Shown here: positions 1 to 13,700 of the stretch, in pieces
Layout of the letters: every line of letters starts with the position of its first letter
How positions within the stretch are numbered: position 1 is the stretch's first letter
Assembly (NCBI GenBank): GCA_017311185.1
Contig: JAESUZ010001069.1
Location: forward strand, 504,501-568,500
Length of the DNA: 64,000 nt
Source of the DNA: Proteles cristata cristata
Lineage: Eukaryota > Chordata > Mammalia > Carnivora > Hyaenidae
Direction: 5' to 3'
Made by a program: the position numbers and the translations under genes
The notes under the pieces: model-generated
What the model saw: only the letters and a program-made list of their open reading frames with translations
What the model was told of the DNA's origin: nothing
Databases searched by the model: none

Positions 1-1726
1 GTGCTGTTATTGGCCTTGGAGGAGGTGGCCTGCGGGACTCTATTGGGCCCTGAAGGAGTGGGCAAGGCAGACACAGTGAAGAGCATGGCACGGGCCCTGG
101 GACGCCAGCTGGTGACGATGCCCTGCCTGCCTCAAATGGAAGCCCAAAGCCTGAGCAACTACCTGAACGGGGCCTTGCAGGGTGGTGCCTGGCTACTGTT
201 AGAGGAGGCTCAGCGCCTTCCCCTCGGCTTGCTCTCTGCCCTGGGGCAGCGCCTCGCTGAGCTGCACCACCTCTGTGCCCCACTATACCAAGAGGCCTCC
301 CAAAGCACCAGCAGTGTTGACCCCACACACCCCCAGCTCTTGGGCAGTGGCTTCTTTGAGAAACGTCACGTGTACATACGCGTTGGCTATGGCTGTTTCC
401 TGACGCTGCGTTCCCTGAGTCCCGCTGTGCCTGCCAACCTGCACCTGCTGCTGCGGCCTGTGGCACTGACACTTCCTGACCTGCAGCAAGTGGCAGAGCT
501 GACCCTGCTGGGTGCAGGGATGCAGAATGCCTCCCGCATGGCTTCCCGCTTGTCTAAATTTTTCTCCCTAGAGCGTGAGCTTCTGTCTGCATCCCTGCCC
601 TGCCGCTTGCCATTGCTTAAGCAGGTATTAGAAAACATGATACAAGATATAAATGTGACCAAGGAGCCCAAGTCCCAGCAGCCCTATAGCCTAGCTGTCA
701 ACGAGGAGGATGCCCTACTGCGTGCCCTGCTACACTCACCACTGTTCAGCATCCTCAGTGGTGTCCGCCTGCACGACCTGCAAGAGCTGCTCTGTGGGCT
801 CTTCCCTAATGCCCGCCAGGTGCTGGCAGAGCCCGTGACCCACACGCTGAGGAAGCCATTGCTGGTGGGGGAACTGCAGCAGATAGGCCTTCATCCCAGC
901 CCTCAAATTTTGGAATCCCTGGAGCAGCTGAACCAGGCTCTGGGCCGGGTTTCAGGTGTTTTGATCCTGGGCCCTGCAGGCAGTGGCAAGACCACTTGTT
1001 GGCACAGCTTATTTAAGATCCAGAATCGGCTGGCAGCCAGGGAGGACACCACAGCTCAGGGCTGCCAGGCGGTGGAGATCACCCACCTGTATCCCAATGT
1101 TCTCAGCCCACAGGAGTTCCTGGGATGGCTAGAGGGCCCCTGCTGGCACCATGGCGTCTTCCCCAGGCTGTTCCGTGCAGTCAGTCCATGTAAGACGGCA
1201 GGCCCAAAGGGCCCATCACAGGAATCGGTAGCAATCCAGCACTGGATAATATGTGATGGGGTCACCAGTGCTGCCTGGCTGGACTCTATCACTTGCCTCC
1301 TGAGTGATGCCCCCCAGCTCAGCCTCCCCAACGGTCAGCAGATAGCACAACCCCCAGGTACCTTTCTCCTGATGGAGGTGGGAGATGCAACAGATGTGTC
1401 CCCCACAGTGGCAGGCCAGTGTGCCCTCATCTGGTGTGGCGGGGAGCAGACTTGGCAAAGCATGCTTAATGTCCTGATGGCAGCCCTGCCCCATGAGTAC
1501 CGCCTGCAGCCCCAGACAGTCACTGAGCTCAACTGCCTGGCTGAAACACTGGTGCCAGCGACGTTCCAGTTCCTCACCCGCCAGGGTGCCAGCTCTCTGC
1601 TGCAGGTTCATGGGCAGCAGGCCGTTTGCCCGGGTGTGGCCGAAGTCACCAGCTTGGCCCGTATTCTGCGTGGTCTGCTTGACCCCCACCTGTACATAGA
1701 GGAAGGGGAGAAGGCACTTGTCTCAG
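1..1726 (+). CDS. DNHD1: DNHD1 large exon: AAA1 and AAA2 modules
   Basis: Open in frame 1 from the first base; the exon start is outside the window. AAA1 shows a decayed Walker [10 protein letters not shown], at window residues 16-24. The Thr/Ser that should follow the lysine is Ala. A Walker B-like WLLLEEAQR follows near residue 65. AAA2 carries an intact Walker A, GPAGSGKT (residues 324-331), and the conserved segment [12 protein letters not shown] matching the dynein W-I-V-F-D-G-P block. The donor is CAG|GTGAGG at 1727, leaving one base (phase 1). The next exon at 1931 completes it as GAG. Confidence 0.9.
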
Positions 1727-4700
1727 GTGAGGGGAAGGGAAGGGAAGGGATGGCTTGGGACATGGGGCTTTGAGGACAGCTGGCATACAGCTGGGGCCTG
1801 GGGCCTGGGTTCTTTACTGAATTTGGGCCTGGGGACCAAAAGTTGGCAGCAGAGCCAATCTCTCCTCACTTCCTCCACCCCCCACTTTTTCCTCCCTGGG
1901 CTCCTATTCTGGCCATGGTGACCTTAGCAGAGGACCTCAGCTGTAGTGATCCTGTGGCCCAGAGCTTCAAGTCCTCAAAAAGCAGCTCACTGAACCCATC
2001 CCAGGTTGACACTGACGATGTACCAAATAAGTGCAAGGAGCATTTGCTGGCTGTCAGCAGCTTTCTTTTTGCATTGATCTGGGGCTTTGGAGCCCACCTT
2101 CCCTCCAGGTATCTGCAGGGGTGGGGCTGGGAGTGGGGAATACAGAGAGCTGAGATGGACTGGCACATGGGAGTTAAAACCCAGGTGACATGGTTGTTGG
2201 GGGAGGGTGGAATATGTGAGTGTGTCACAAATGGAATTGTTGTAACTATCTGACACTTTTGCCCATACATCCATCTGAATAGGCTCTGGCCCCTCTTTGA
2301 TACCTTCATGAGGGATTCTCTTAGTTGCCTCTGCAACTACCCAGAAACACTGTCTTCAGTCTTGGTGTTTGATCTACATGTATGCCCTGAAAATGGGACA
2401 CTGGTACCCTTCACTGGCCATTACCTGGGCAGCCGCATCAGAGGAATTCCAGGCACCTTCAACCCTTCTCCCCAGGTGTGAAGACAATTGGGAGCAGCTG
2501 GGCTTGGGACTCAAGGACATATCCTGGGGGAGTCTATGTTCTGGGACCAGCCGAGGCTCCCCCACCCCACCCCATCCCATCCCTGCTTCCATTCTTTGAT
2601 ATGTTTTCATAATCACAAGGATATATGAAGTGTTCTGCAGGTGCAGCTTTAAGACAAGACCCCTAGACCTTTGCTTTCAGCTAGATTACTGCCTAAACTG
2701 GCACTGCCCCAGTAAGCTCTGCTCCTGTCCTGCAGACTGAACGGCTATTATACGTGGTGGACCTGCTGCTATCAAAGGGATACCCAGTGCTGCTGGCTGG
2801 AGAGGCGGCAACAGGGAAGTCAACCTTTGTGGAGTTGCTGGTGGAGCCACATCACCCTTACACGTACAGCCCCATCCACCCTGCCTTTAGTCCCACCCAC
2901 CTGCGCCTGCTGCTCAGTCAAGGGGTCCAGGGCCAAGTACAAGCTGTTCCATCGCCTGGGCCACACCTGAATTCTAAAGGCTCCCTCCTCTTCCTGCTGG
3001 AAGATCTGCACCTGGCCGCTTCTAGTAAGTAGCTGGGCAGAAGAAGAAAGGAGTCATGGTGAGCTCGTGAGACTGTAAAATCCCTAGCAATATTTATTGA
3101 CTCCCAATTAGACACCTAAAAACCAAACCTCAGCGTCCCATTCTTTTTTTATATATATATTTTTATTTATTTCTAGGAGAGAGAGAGAGAGAGACAGCGT
3201 GAGCAGGGGAGGGTCAGAGAGAGAGGGAGATACAGACTCTGAAATAGGCTCCAGGCTCCGAGCTGGCAGTCAGCACAGAGCCCGACACGGAGCTCGAACC
3301 CACGAACCGCGAGATCATGACCTAAGCGAAAGTCGGGCGCCTAACCAACTAAGCCACCCAGGCGCCCCTCAGCGTCCCATTCTTAATATCCTCTCATTGA
3401 AAATGTGCTCCCTGAACAATCACACTCCTCTCATGGCTTCATCCACAAGCTCTATGCTTTGACTACTAAATCTTTATCCCTAGGCCAGGCTTTTCTTCTA
3501 AGTGCTAGGCCTGTTTATCCAGCTACTTACTATCTATCCCTACCTTGATGCCCCACTGGCCCTTCAGACTCAACACTGAACTCATCATCTGACCCCTCAA
3601 TCCTGTTCCTGTCCTCTTAGTAACTAGTACAATCATCCATCCAGTCTCTTAAGCCAGAAATCTTGTTGACATCTCCCCCTTTCTTACCGAAGTCCAGTCA
3701 CAATGTCTCTCAATTTTGCATTCTAAATATCTCTCAAATCTTTCCACTTATTTCCATTCCATCTTCCCTAGTTCAGTCAGTCAATTACCTGGAACTTTGG
3801 TGAATGCTCTTGCAAGATTCCTTGTGATGAGTCTTTCCTCTCTTACACTCTGTACTCTAACTGAACTCAACTATGTACAGCCATTCAGTAACTCAGGCTT
3901 CCTCTAGCATCTGGGATTGCTCTCTTCTCTGTGTTCCTTCTTCTATGTATCTGGCTAAGTCCTTATTCTTTACAAATAAGCTTAGGCAACATAAAGATCT
4001 TCCAGGATGGGTTAGATATTCATCTCATGCTCTGTACAAAAACCTGTGACAGCCATGGCTTTATGATTGTGTGTTTACTTCTTGATTCTTTCCACTACAC
4101 TCTGAGCTTCATGAGTAGAGAGATTTGTCTTATTCATTCTGATAGACCAACAGGAAGTGCTCACTAAGAGTTTAAGAAACAAAGATTACAAAGGAAAGGG
4201 GAAATTGTGATAAAATTCTGGGACACTGAAGTTTAAAGTTTCTAAAATGATGACAGGTTTGAATGTGGCCATGGGATATGCCCATGGGAATTGGCAGAAG
4301 TGAAGTATAAGTACAGGACAATGCAGTCAAGGAAGTCAGTGGGCTAAAGCATTACCTGGATTATCCAGTTAGACACTGAAGTCTTTTATGAAATGTAGAA
4401 AACTTGATTCAGGTTGTATACACACTTAATAATAGGCACAATTTATTGAGGACTATGTGTTACCCGCTTTATCTTTAGTTCTTATAAAATCCTATTATGA
4501 TGGAAATTTGTTATGATCATTTTAAAAATGAAAAAACTGAAAGATTTTTATAACTTGCCGAAGATACTCTAGTCAGTAAATGTCAGTACCAAAATTAAAA
4601 TTTAAGTCTGTGTAGCAACAAAACCTATAATTTTCTGCAACTATCTTATTTGGCCCTTTCAGTGAATTTGCACAAATAATCAGATTGTCAGTGGAAAATA

Positions 4701-7700
4701 GGGCAAATTCAGATCTGAATAACAGCCGAGACGAAATTTCAGTGGGAAGACTGAAAACATTGCAAGCAATGTTGTGAAGTATATTTCAGCTGGCAGTGTA
4801 ATAGATGTCCTAGGGTGGGGGTGCCTGGGTGACTCAGTTTCTTGGGCGTCTGACTTTGGCTTGGGTCATAATCTCATGGTTCATGAGTTTGAGCCCCCCC
4901 TCAGGACTCTTCACTGACAGAAAGATTATTTCTCTCTCCCTCTCTCTTTCTCTCTCAAAATAAATAAATGAACTTTAAAAAATATTTTTTAAAAAGATGC
5001 CTGAGGGTGACAGCCAACAAAACATCTAGTATAAAATTAAAAAATTAATAGACATACAACCAAACAAAAACTGTGATCCAATGTCTAGAGAAAACAGTCA
5101 ATAAAAACTGACCTTGAAATGGTCTAGAAGTTGAGCTTAGCAAATATTTTATAGCGGCTATTATAAGTAGTCAGATACTTAAAGAAAAATATGATTTTAA
5201 TGAGTGAATGCATAAGTAATCTCAGCAAAGAAATAGAAACTACCAAAGTAACTAAATGGGAATTTCAAAACTGGAAAACACAATAACTGAAATGAAAAAG
5301 TCACTGCATGGTTTAATAGCAGATTAGTGATAACAAAAGTCAATGAATCCTGAAGAACAGAAAAATACTGAATATGAATACAGCTTCAGCATAACACATG
5401 TATAACTGGGGTTCCCAAAGGAAAAGTGAGTGAGAATAGGTCAGAAAAAAATCTATAAGGAAATAATGACCAAAATTTTCCTGAATTTCTTGGAAAATAC
5501 TGACTTTCAGCAATAGAAAACTCAGTTATCCCCAAGTAAAATAATAAAAAGAAAACCACACCTAGGCACATCATAGTCAAATAGCTGAAAATCGAAGAAA
5601 GAAAAACCTTGAAAGTGGTCAGAGGAAAGATTAACCACATTATGTACAGATGAACAATATTAAGAATGATGGTTAACTTCCCATCAGAAACAACAGAATC
5701 CAGAGAATGGCGGAACAACATCTTTAAGGTACTAAAAGGGGAGGGGGACCTGTCATCTTAGAATTCTCTGTCCAGTAAAGATATTCTTCATAAATGAGGA
5801 TAAAATAAAAATATTCAGATGCATCAAAGCTAAGATGATTTACTGTTGCTAGAGCTGCACTGTAAGAAATGCTAAAAGATGTCCTTCAGGCGGAAGGGAA
5901 ATAGAGTTGTATGGAAACTCAGATCTATGGAAAAGAAGGAAGAGCACCAGAAATGGTAAAAAAAAAAAAAAATTACCAATTGCAAAAAGTGTTAATTGCC
6001 AATTACAAAAAAAGTAATTTTTAAATCACTTTTTAAAATAAAAGTAATAACATTTTTGGCAGAAGTAGAAAATAACCTGGAACAATAGCAAAAATAGGGT
6101 GGGGAGCAATGAGTAAAAATTATACTATTGTAAGGTTCTTACATTCGTGAAATGTGAACTAGAAAGCAAGGAAGGTCACGCATGTGGTGTGAAGTGGCAC
6201 AATATTAATTCTAAGTATTGATACATTAAGGAGGCATATGGTTACACTAGAAAAATCACCCAATAATAATAGCAGAGTATAATTTAAAATTCATAATATT
6301 TTAAGTGCAAAATAAGTATCTAAAAGGAAACAGGAAATGAGCAATAGAGTAATTTTTAAAAAGAGAGACAAATAGAAGACGTATAACAATATGACGGACT
6401 TTAAACCAACCATATGAATAATTATAGTAAATGTAAAGTCCTAAGTACTCCAAAAAGTCCTTCAAGACAAAGGGCATTACCAGAGATAGAGAATTTGATA
6501 TCTCAGAATTAAAATATTTATCTTACTTTTTTAATGTAATTTATTTTTTTAAATTTACATCCAAGTTAGCATATAGTGCAACAGTGAGTTTAGGAGTAGA
6601 TTCCTTAATGCCCCTTACCCATTTAGCCCATCCCCCCTCCCACAACCTCTCCTGTAACCCTCTGTTTGTTCTCCATATTTAAGAGTCTCTCTCTTTTTTT
6701 TTTTTAATGTTTATTTTTGAGACAAAGAGAGACAGAGCATGAGTGGAGGAGGGGCAGAGAGAAAGGGAAACAGAATCTGAAGCAGGCTCTGAGCTGCTGA
6801 GCTGTCAGCACAGAACCTGATGCCAGGGCTCGAACCCACAAACCATGAGATCATGAACTGAGCTGAAGTCAGATGCTTAACTGACTGAGCCACCCAGCTG
6901 CCCCAAGAGTCTCTTATGTTTTTGTCTCCCTCCCTGTTTTTATTTTTGCTTCCCTTATGTTCATCTGTTTTGTATCTTAAAGTCCTCATATGAGTGAAGT
7001 CATATATTTGTCTTTCTCTGACTAATTTCGCTTAGCAAAATACCCTCTAGTTCTATCCATGTAGTTGCAAATGGCAAGATTTCATTCTTTTTGATTGCCA
7101 AGTAATACTCCATTGTATATATATACATCTTCTTTATCCATTCATCAATTGATGGATATTTGGGCTCTTTCCATACTTTGGCTATTGTTGATAGTGCTGC
7201 TATAAACATTGGGGTGCATGTGCCCCTTTGAAACAGCATACCTGTATCCCTTGGATAAATACCTAGTAGTGCAATTGCTGGGTTGTAGGGTAGTTCTATT
7301 TTTAATTTTTTGAGAAACCTCCATACTGTTTTCCAGAGTGGCTGCACGAGTTTGCATTCCCACCAGCAGTGCAAAAGAGATCCTCTTTATTCACATCCTT
7401 GTCAACATCAATTGTTGCCTGAGTTGTTAATGTTAGCCATTCTGACAGGTGTGAGGTGCTATCTCATTGTAGTTTTGATTTGGATTTAACAGATCATGAG
7501 TGATGTTGAGCATTTTTTCATCTGTCAGTTGGCCATCTGGTTATCTTCTTTGGAGAAGTGTCTATTCATGTCTTTTGCCTGTTTCTTCACTGCATTATTT
7601 GTTTTTCTGGGTACTGAGTTTGGTAAGTTTTTTTACAGATTCTAGATAGTAACCTTTTGTCTGCTATGTCATTTGCAAATGTCTTCTCCCATTCCATTGG

Positions 7701-10700
7701 TTGCCTTTAGTTTTGCTCAGAATTAAAATATTTAATTAATCTTTAATTAAAAATATTTAATTAATTAATCAAAAAGACATAAAAGTCCTAAATGTGTATG
7801 CACTGGAAACAGCTTAAAAACATACAAAGAAGAAGAGCCTGGGTGGCTCTGAAGTCCAACTTCAGGTCAGGTCACAATTTCACGGCTTGTAGGTTCAAGC
7901 CCTAAATTGGGCTCTGCAGTTAAGCATCCAACTTCGGCACAGGTCATGATCCCATAACTTGTGGGTTCGAGCCCCACATCGGGCTCTGTGCTGACAGCTC
8001 AGAGCATGGAGCCTGCTTCGGATTCTGTGTCTCCCTCTCCCTCTGCCCCTCCACTGCTCATGCTCTGTCTCTCTCTCTAAAGTAAATAAACAAAACTAAT
8101 TAATTAAATAAACAAAGAAACAAACAAAGAAAAAGAATGGATAGAAATGAGGGACAAAGAGCAAGCCCAAAATCACTGTAGGAGATTTAATACTCCTCTC
8201 AATAACTGATAGAACAGGAAAGAGGAAATAAGAATCTAGATCTAAATAACACTATCAACTATATTTACATTTATCGAACATCATACCCACCAATTGCAAG
8301 AGGCACTTTCTTTTCAAGTGTATGTGGAGTATTTTCCAAGATAAATAATAACGCCGGGCTATAAAATAAGTCTCAACAAATTTCAAAGGATTACAATTTG
8401 TAGAATATTTTTTCTGAACTACAATAATAAAACTCAATAACAATAATACACCTGGAAAATTTCCAAATTCTTTGCAATTAAACCACACACTTCTAAATAA
8501 CTCATGCATCAAGGAAATCACAAGGGAGATTAGAAAATATTTTGAACTGAATAATAATGAAAACAAAACATACCAAAATCTGTGGGATGTAGTTTAAGCA
8601 GTGCATTGTGATCAAATAGACTATATTCCCAGAATGTAAAGTTAAGTCAGCATTCAAAAATCTGTGTAATTTGTGACATTAACAATAAATGAGAAAACAT
8701 GTAAGATCATCTTAATAGATAAAGAGAATGCACACTCTTTATCTATTAAGAGAATATCTATTCTCTTAAGAGAATATCTATTAAGAGAATAAAATTCTAC
8801 ACTATTTACGATAACTCTCAGCAAACTAGGAATAGAAGGGAACTTTCACAGTTTGATGAAGGGCATCTATTAAAACCTACAGCTAATTACATACTTAGTA
8901 GTGAAATATTGAACACTTTATAAGATCAGTCACAAAGCAATAGCATCCACTTTTCACTGTTTCTATTCAGTGTTGCACCAGAGACCCACATCAGTGCAAT
9001 AAGAAAAAGAAATAAAATCCTTTAAAATTGGAAAAGACAAACTAATACTGTATTTACTGGCATATAACATGATTTTATTTTTTCTTAATTTTTTAATGTT
9101 TATTTTTTGAAACAGAGAGAGAACAAGCCAGGGAGGGGCAGAGAGAGGGAGGGAGAGAGAATCTTCAGCAGGCTCTGCAATTTCAACACAGAGCCCGATG
9201 TGGGGCTCGAGCTCATGAAGTGTGAGATCATGACCTGAGCTGAAATCAAGAATCGGACACTTAACCGATTGAGCCACCCACACACCCCAACATGATTTTC
9301 TACAGAGAATCCTGAGTAGCCTACACCACCACCAACAACAATAAAACAACCCCACAGAACTGCTAGGATGAATAAAGTGTATTTCATTTAGCAGGGTCAT
9401 AGGATACAATCTATTGAAATCATAAGTATTTCTATATCCTAGTAACAAACTACTGGCAATCAAAAATTTTAACTGTAGTTTAAAATATCATCTGAAACAA
9501 AATATTTAGGAATAAATTTAGAGATGTACACTGAAAATCACTAAATATTGCTGAGATAAAAGATACTTAAATAAATAAAGAGATATACCATGTTCGTGGG
9601 TCAGAGGAGTCAATGTCATTAAGGGGCTCATTCTTCTTCCCAAATTGATCTATAGTTTCAGTGGAATGCCAATCTAAATCTGAGCAGGTTTGGGGTTTTT
9701 TGTGGTTTTTTGGTAGAAAATGACAGAATTGATAGGTGTATTCTGAGACTTATATGGAAACATAAAAGACCTAGAAGATCAAAAAAAACTTTGAAGAAGA
9801 AGAATAAAGTGGAAAGGCTAACACTATTTCAAGGCTTATTTCAAGAGAGTGGGGTATTTGTATAAAGACATGGATACAGACAGACTAATGGAATAAAACA
9901 GAGAATCTGATATAATCATATACAGTCAATTGGTTTTCAGCAAATGTGCCAAAATAATTCAATGGGGGAAAGTAAAGTCCTTTCAGTGAAAGGAATTGGA
10001 ACAACTACATAACTGGTGAAAAAAAGGAACGCTGAATCCTACCCCATGACATGGACAAAAATTAATTATAAATCAATTAAAGACCTAAATGTAAAAGCTA
10101 AAACAATAAAACTTTACAAAAAATGTTAGAGAAAAATCTGTATGACCTTGGTTAGAAGCAATGATTTCTTACCTAATTACAAAAATGTCATACCAATTTC
10201 AAAAATCAGATTTTGTGAAAATTAAAAAACCTATGCCCTTCAAAAGATACTGTTAAGAAAATGAAAAAGTAAGCCACAGGCAGAAATACGATATCTGACA
10301 AAGGACTTATACTCAGAATACATAAAAAAAAAAGCTCTTACAACTCAATAAAAAGGCAAACTCCATTTTTAAAAGTGGATAAAAGAATAGATACTTCACA
10401 AAAGAAAGATTTGTGAGTAGCCAAGAGCACCTGTGGCAGCATTACTCTGCACAGTCAAAACCTGGAAACAACCTAAATGCTCATCAGCGTGTCAGTGGGT
10501 CTACAAGTTGTGGTATCTTTATAATGGAATACTACTCCAATAAAACAGAACAAACTGATACACGTGAAACATGGGTGAATCTCAGAATCATGCCAAGTGA
10601 AAGAAGCCAGACGTGCTAAACTACATACAATATGATTCCCTTTATATGAAGTTCTAGAACAGGCAAAGCTAAGCAATAGTGATAGAAATCAGATCAGATA

Positions 10701-13700
10701 GAAGTTCCTGGGACAGTGTGGTAGGGGACTGACTGCAAAGGGTCATGAGGGAACTTTCTGAGGTGATGAAAATGTTCCAAATATCATTGGAGAAGCGGTT
10801 ACATAGGTGTGCACATTTGTCAGAACTTATGAACTATACATTTAAAATGTGTACATTTTATTTTACATAAATCATACCTTAACACTGACTTCACAGAAGT
10901 GTGCGTGCGGGAACTCCTCTCTCTGACTGTGATTACTGCACTTTCTCCCTATTGTGTCAGATCAGGCTTCCATCTGTCCCAGCTTCCAAACTTCCTGTTG
11001 TTAATGAATAATTGGTCACAGAAGTAGGATTTGCAAGGAGAAGAAAGAAAAAATTTCTCGCTTTTAGGGAGGGTGTGTGGGAGAGAGAACAATGTATTCA
11101 GCCGTGACCAAGTCCTGGCACATCCGGTGTACAAAATTCCTTTAGAACCCTCTGTGTGCCAGAAGTAAACCCAGGGAAGCAGGAATAGGAGAAACAGGGT
11201 GACACTGTAATGTGCGTGCTTGCGTGTCCTCACTGTCAGTCTTAATGTCCCACAGACCCAGAGAAGAGCTGCCAGCCAGTGTTGGAGACTCTGCGCCAGG
11301 CCATAGATGGCACGGTGTATGCCCACAGCACCTTGGAATTGCAGACGCTGCAGCCTCTAGTCAACTTCCTTGCCACTGCCACAGTACCAGGCTTCTGTGA
11401 GCGCCCGCTGTGCCCACGTCTCTTTAGACTCTTCACAGTGCTGGCCCTGGGTAGTATGACCCAGGCCATGCTGCTGAGCAGGCACACACCTAGCATCCAG
11501 GCCTGGCTTGAGCGCTTTCCCTCTGTGGAACGGGAGGGGGTTCTAGCGAAAGCCCTGGTCCAGGCCTCAGTGGAAGCCTGTGAGGCTGTGGGCAAATGCT
11601 TTATGCCTTCCCCACTCCACCCGCATTACCGCTTCTCCCTGCACTCTGTGAGCCAATTACTGGGCAGCTTGCAGCTGCTGCCAACCAGGATGGGCTCCAG
11701 AGGTCTTCTGGACTGTCCCAACCATCAGGAGCACTTGCGCCGGGTGTCAGGCTTGCGTGGCACCCGCCTGACAATCATGATGGCCATGCGCAACATGGTG
11801 CGTCTTTGGTTGCATGAGGCACAGAGGACCTTTTGTGACCGGCTGGATAGCCCTAGGGAACGCTCCTACTGTGCCAACCTGCTCCTAGAAGTAGCTCAGA
11901 GTGTCTTCTGCTGTGGGCCACCACCCCAGCACAGAGGCAAGGGCTATGAGGAGGAGGAAGAAGATGAGGAAGAGAGGGTGCCTGAAGTGGAATCTGAAGG
12001 GGAGTTGGCCCAGTGGGAGGACTTAAGCAATAGTGGCAGTGAGACAGAGGAGGAGGATGACCCTTATGCCCATCAGGTCACCACAGGCTTACCCTTCAAT
12101 GATTCAGGTCTAGCACCTTCCACAACACCAGTAAAGAAGGAAAGCACAGAAGTTGTAAGTCAGAAGATAAGTCAGGAGGAAGGCACAAAGGCCTCCAGCT
12201 ACAAAGTTCAGTTACACAGAAACAAGAGTCGGTGGCAGAAAATGGCCCAAATGGACCGGGTCTCACCTCTATTGCTACCAGTGCTACTACTCTGTCCCTG
12301 GGAAAAGCCTTCCGACCTGGTCTTCAGTCAGGAGCTGACACTAGGGTCCAATTCTGAGAGCCCCACCCTGTACCTAGAACGGCAGTGGGAGAGCCTGGAG
12401 GAGCAGCTGTCCATCACAGCTGCTCAGCTGAAGTTGAACGCTTCCCTTGCCCGGTGCCACGCCATGGCCAAGCACGTGGCCCACCTGGTCCGGGTGCTGG
12501 CCAGGCCCCGGCAGCATGGCCTACTGCTCTCAGGGGCTCTGGGCACTGGGCGCCGTACTGCCATCACTCTGGCAGCTAGCATTTATCAGGCCCGCCTTTT
12601 CCATCTGCCATCTGGCTCAGAGGAGGCTATTCTCCAGTGTCTACAGGATGCCAGCTGGCATGCTGGCATGTTAGGCCAGCCAGTGGCCCTGCTGGTGCCC
12701 AAGGGTGTGGATCTTACTACCCTTCATCGTCTGCTGGCCTTGGCAACCTCGGGCAGTTTCCCTGACCAGTACACAGAGGCAGATCTGGAAAGTATTGAAG
12801 AACATTACCTCAGGGAGAACCTCAATGTCAAGCAGAACATCAAGAAGGAAATACTGTTTCATAGGTGAGGGCAAGAGCCGCATACTAGGAGCTGCTTTGC
12901 TCTTGCTCTGTCCTGGCCAAAAGGCCAAGAAGAAATCTAAGAGCTGCTGTGAGGGCTCAGATCAGGGCTAAGGGGTCAGGTTTGGGGTTGGGCCCTAGAT
13001 GGGCAAACAGGGAAAAAGGGGAGGACAGTATCTGAGCCCTTGGCCCACAGGTTCTACCAGCAAGTGTGCAACCACCTGCACATGTTCATCCTTATTGGAG
13101 ATGACCAGCCCCGTGAACAGCTGCCCTCCACCCTTTACCTGAGGCTTCTTCAACTGGCCGTTGCTAGCATTGACCGCTATGAACCCTGGGACCAAGACTC
13201 CTTGATCAGTGTGGTCCAGCACTACCTGAAGGGTGCTCAGAATCTATCCATTGATGATGGTGAGCCCTTTTTACCTGTTCTCGCTACTCATCCCAACCAG
13301 GTTTTAATGAGGATTCAGGTCAGTCTCTCTCTCTCTCTCCCTAGAACCTAGTGACCCCCTTCACCTTTCCTGCCCCCCTTCCTGAATCAGAAGAGGGTCC
13401 CTTTTCTTCCTCATTCCCCTACAAGTTCACAAACCCAGGCTAAAGTCATGCCCATTTCAGACTCCTTGAAGTGTCCAGACCTTCAGGCGTCAATTCCCAG
13501 TGTGGCCAAAGCCATGGCTCTCATCCACCTTTCGGCTGCCAGCTACCATGGACATCTATGCCCTGAGTTGCCACTAGTCACCCCCAAGACCTTCCTAGAC
13601 TTTCTGGACACCTTTGTGCTGCTGCAGCGACAGATGAGTCTGCAGATTAAGAAGAAGGCCCAACGGTGAGTGGCCTCATTTCCCACACTACACCTCCTGT

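Larger units (their letters stand above)
8130..10880 (+). mobile_element. Old L1, sense, near-complete ORF2 to 3' end (degraded)
   Basis: L1 ORF2 text appears in order: endonuclease region near 8260-8460, CTCAGCAAACTAGGAATAGA at 8819, CTAGTAACAAAC at 9439, TTAGGAATAAATTTA at 9508, CCAAATTGATCTATAG at 9639, and the terminal TATAATGGAATACTACTCC at 10520. A 3' UTR follows. Frames are closed by many stops. A younger SINE interrupts it at 9066-9299. Confidence 0.75.

Noticed and set aside
1727..1773. Apparent frame break between the first and AAA3 exons
   Set aside because: Two exons (1931-2108 and 2283-2475) restore phase and supply expected dynein motifs.
7000..7374. 124-aa minus-strand protein
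   Set aside because: It is the C-terminal piece of L1 ORF2p in a truncated insertion, not a host gene.
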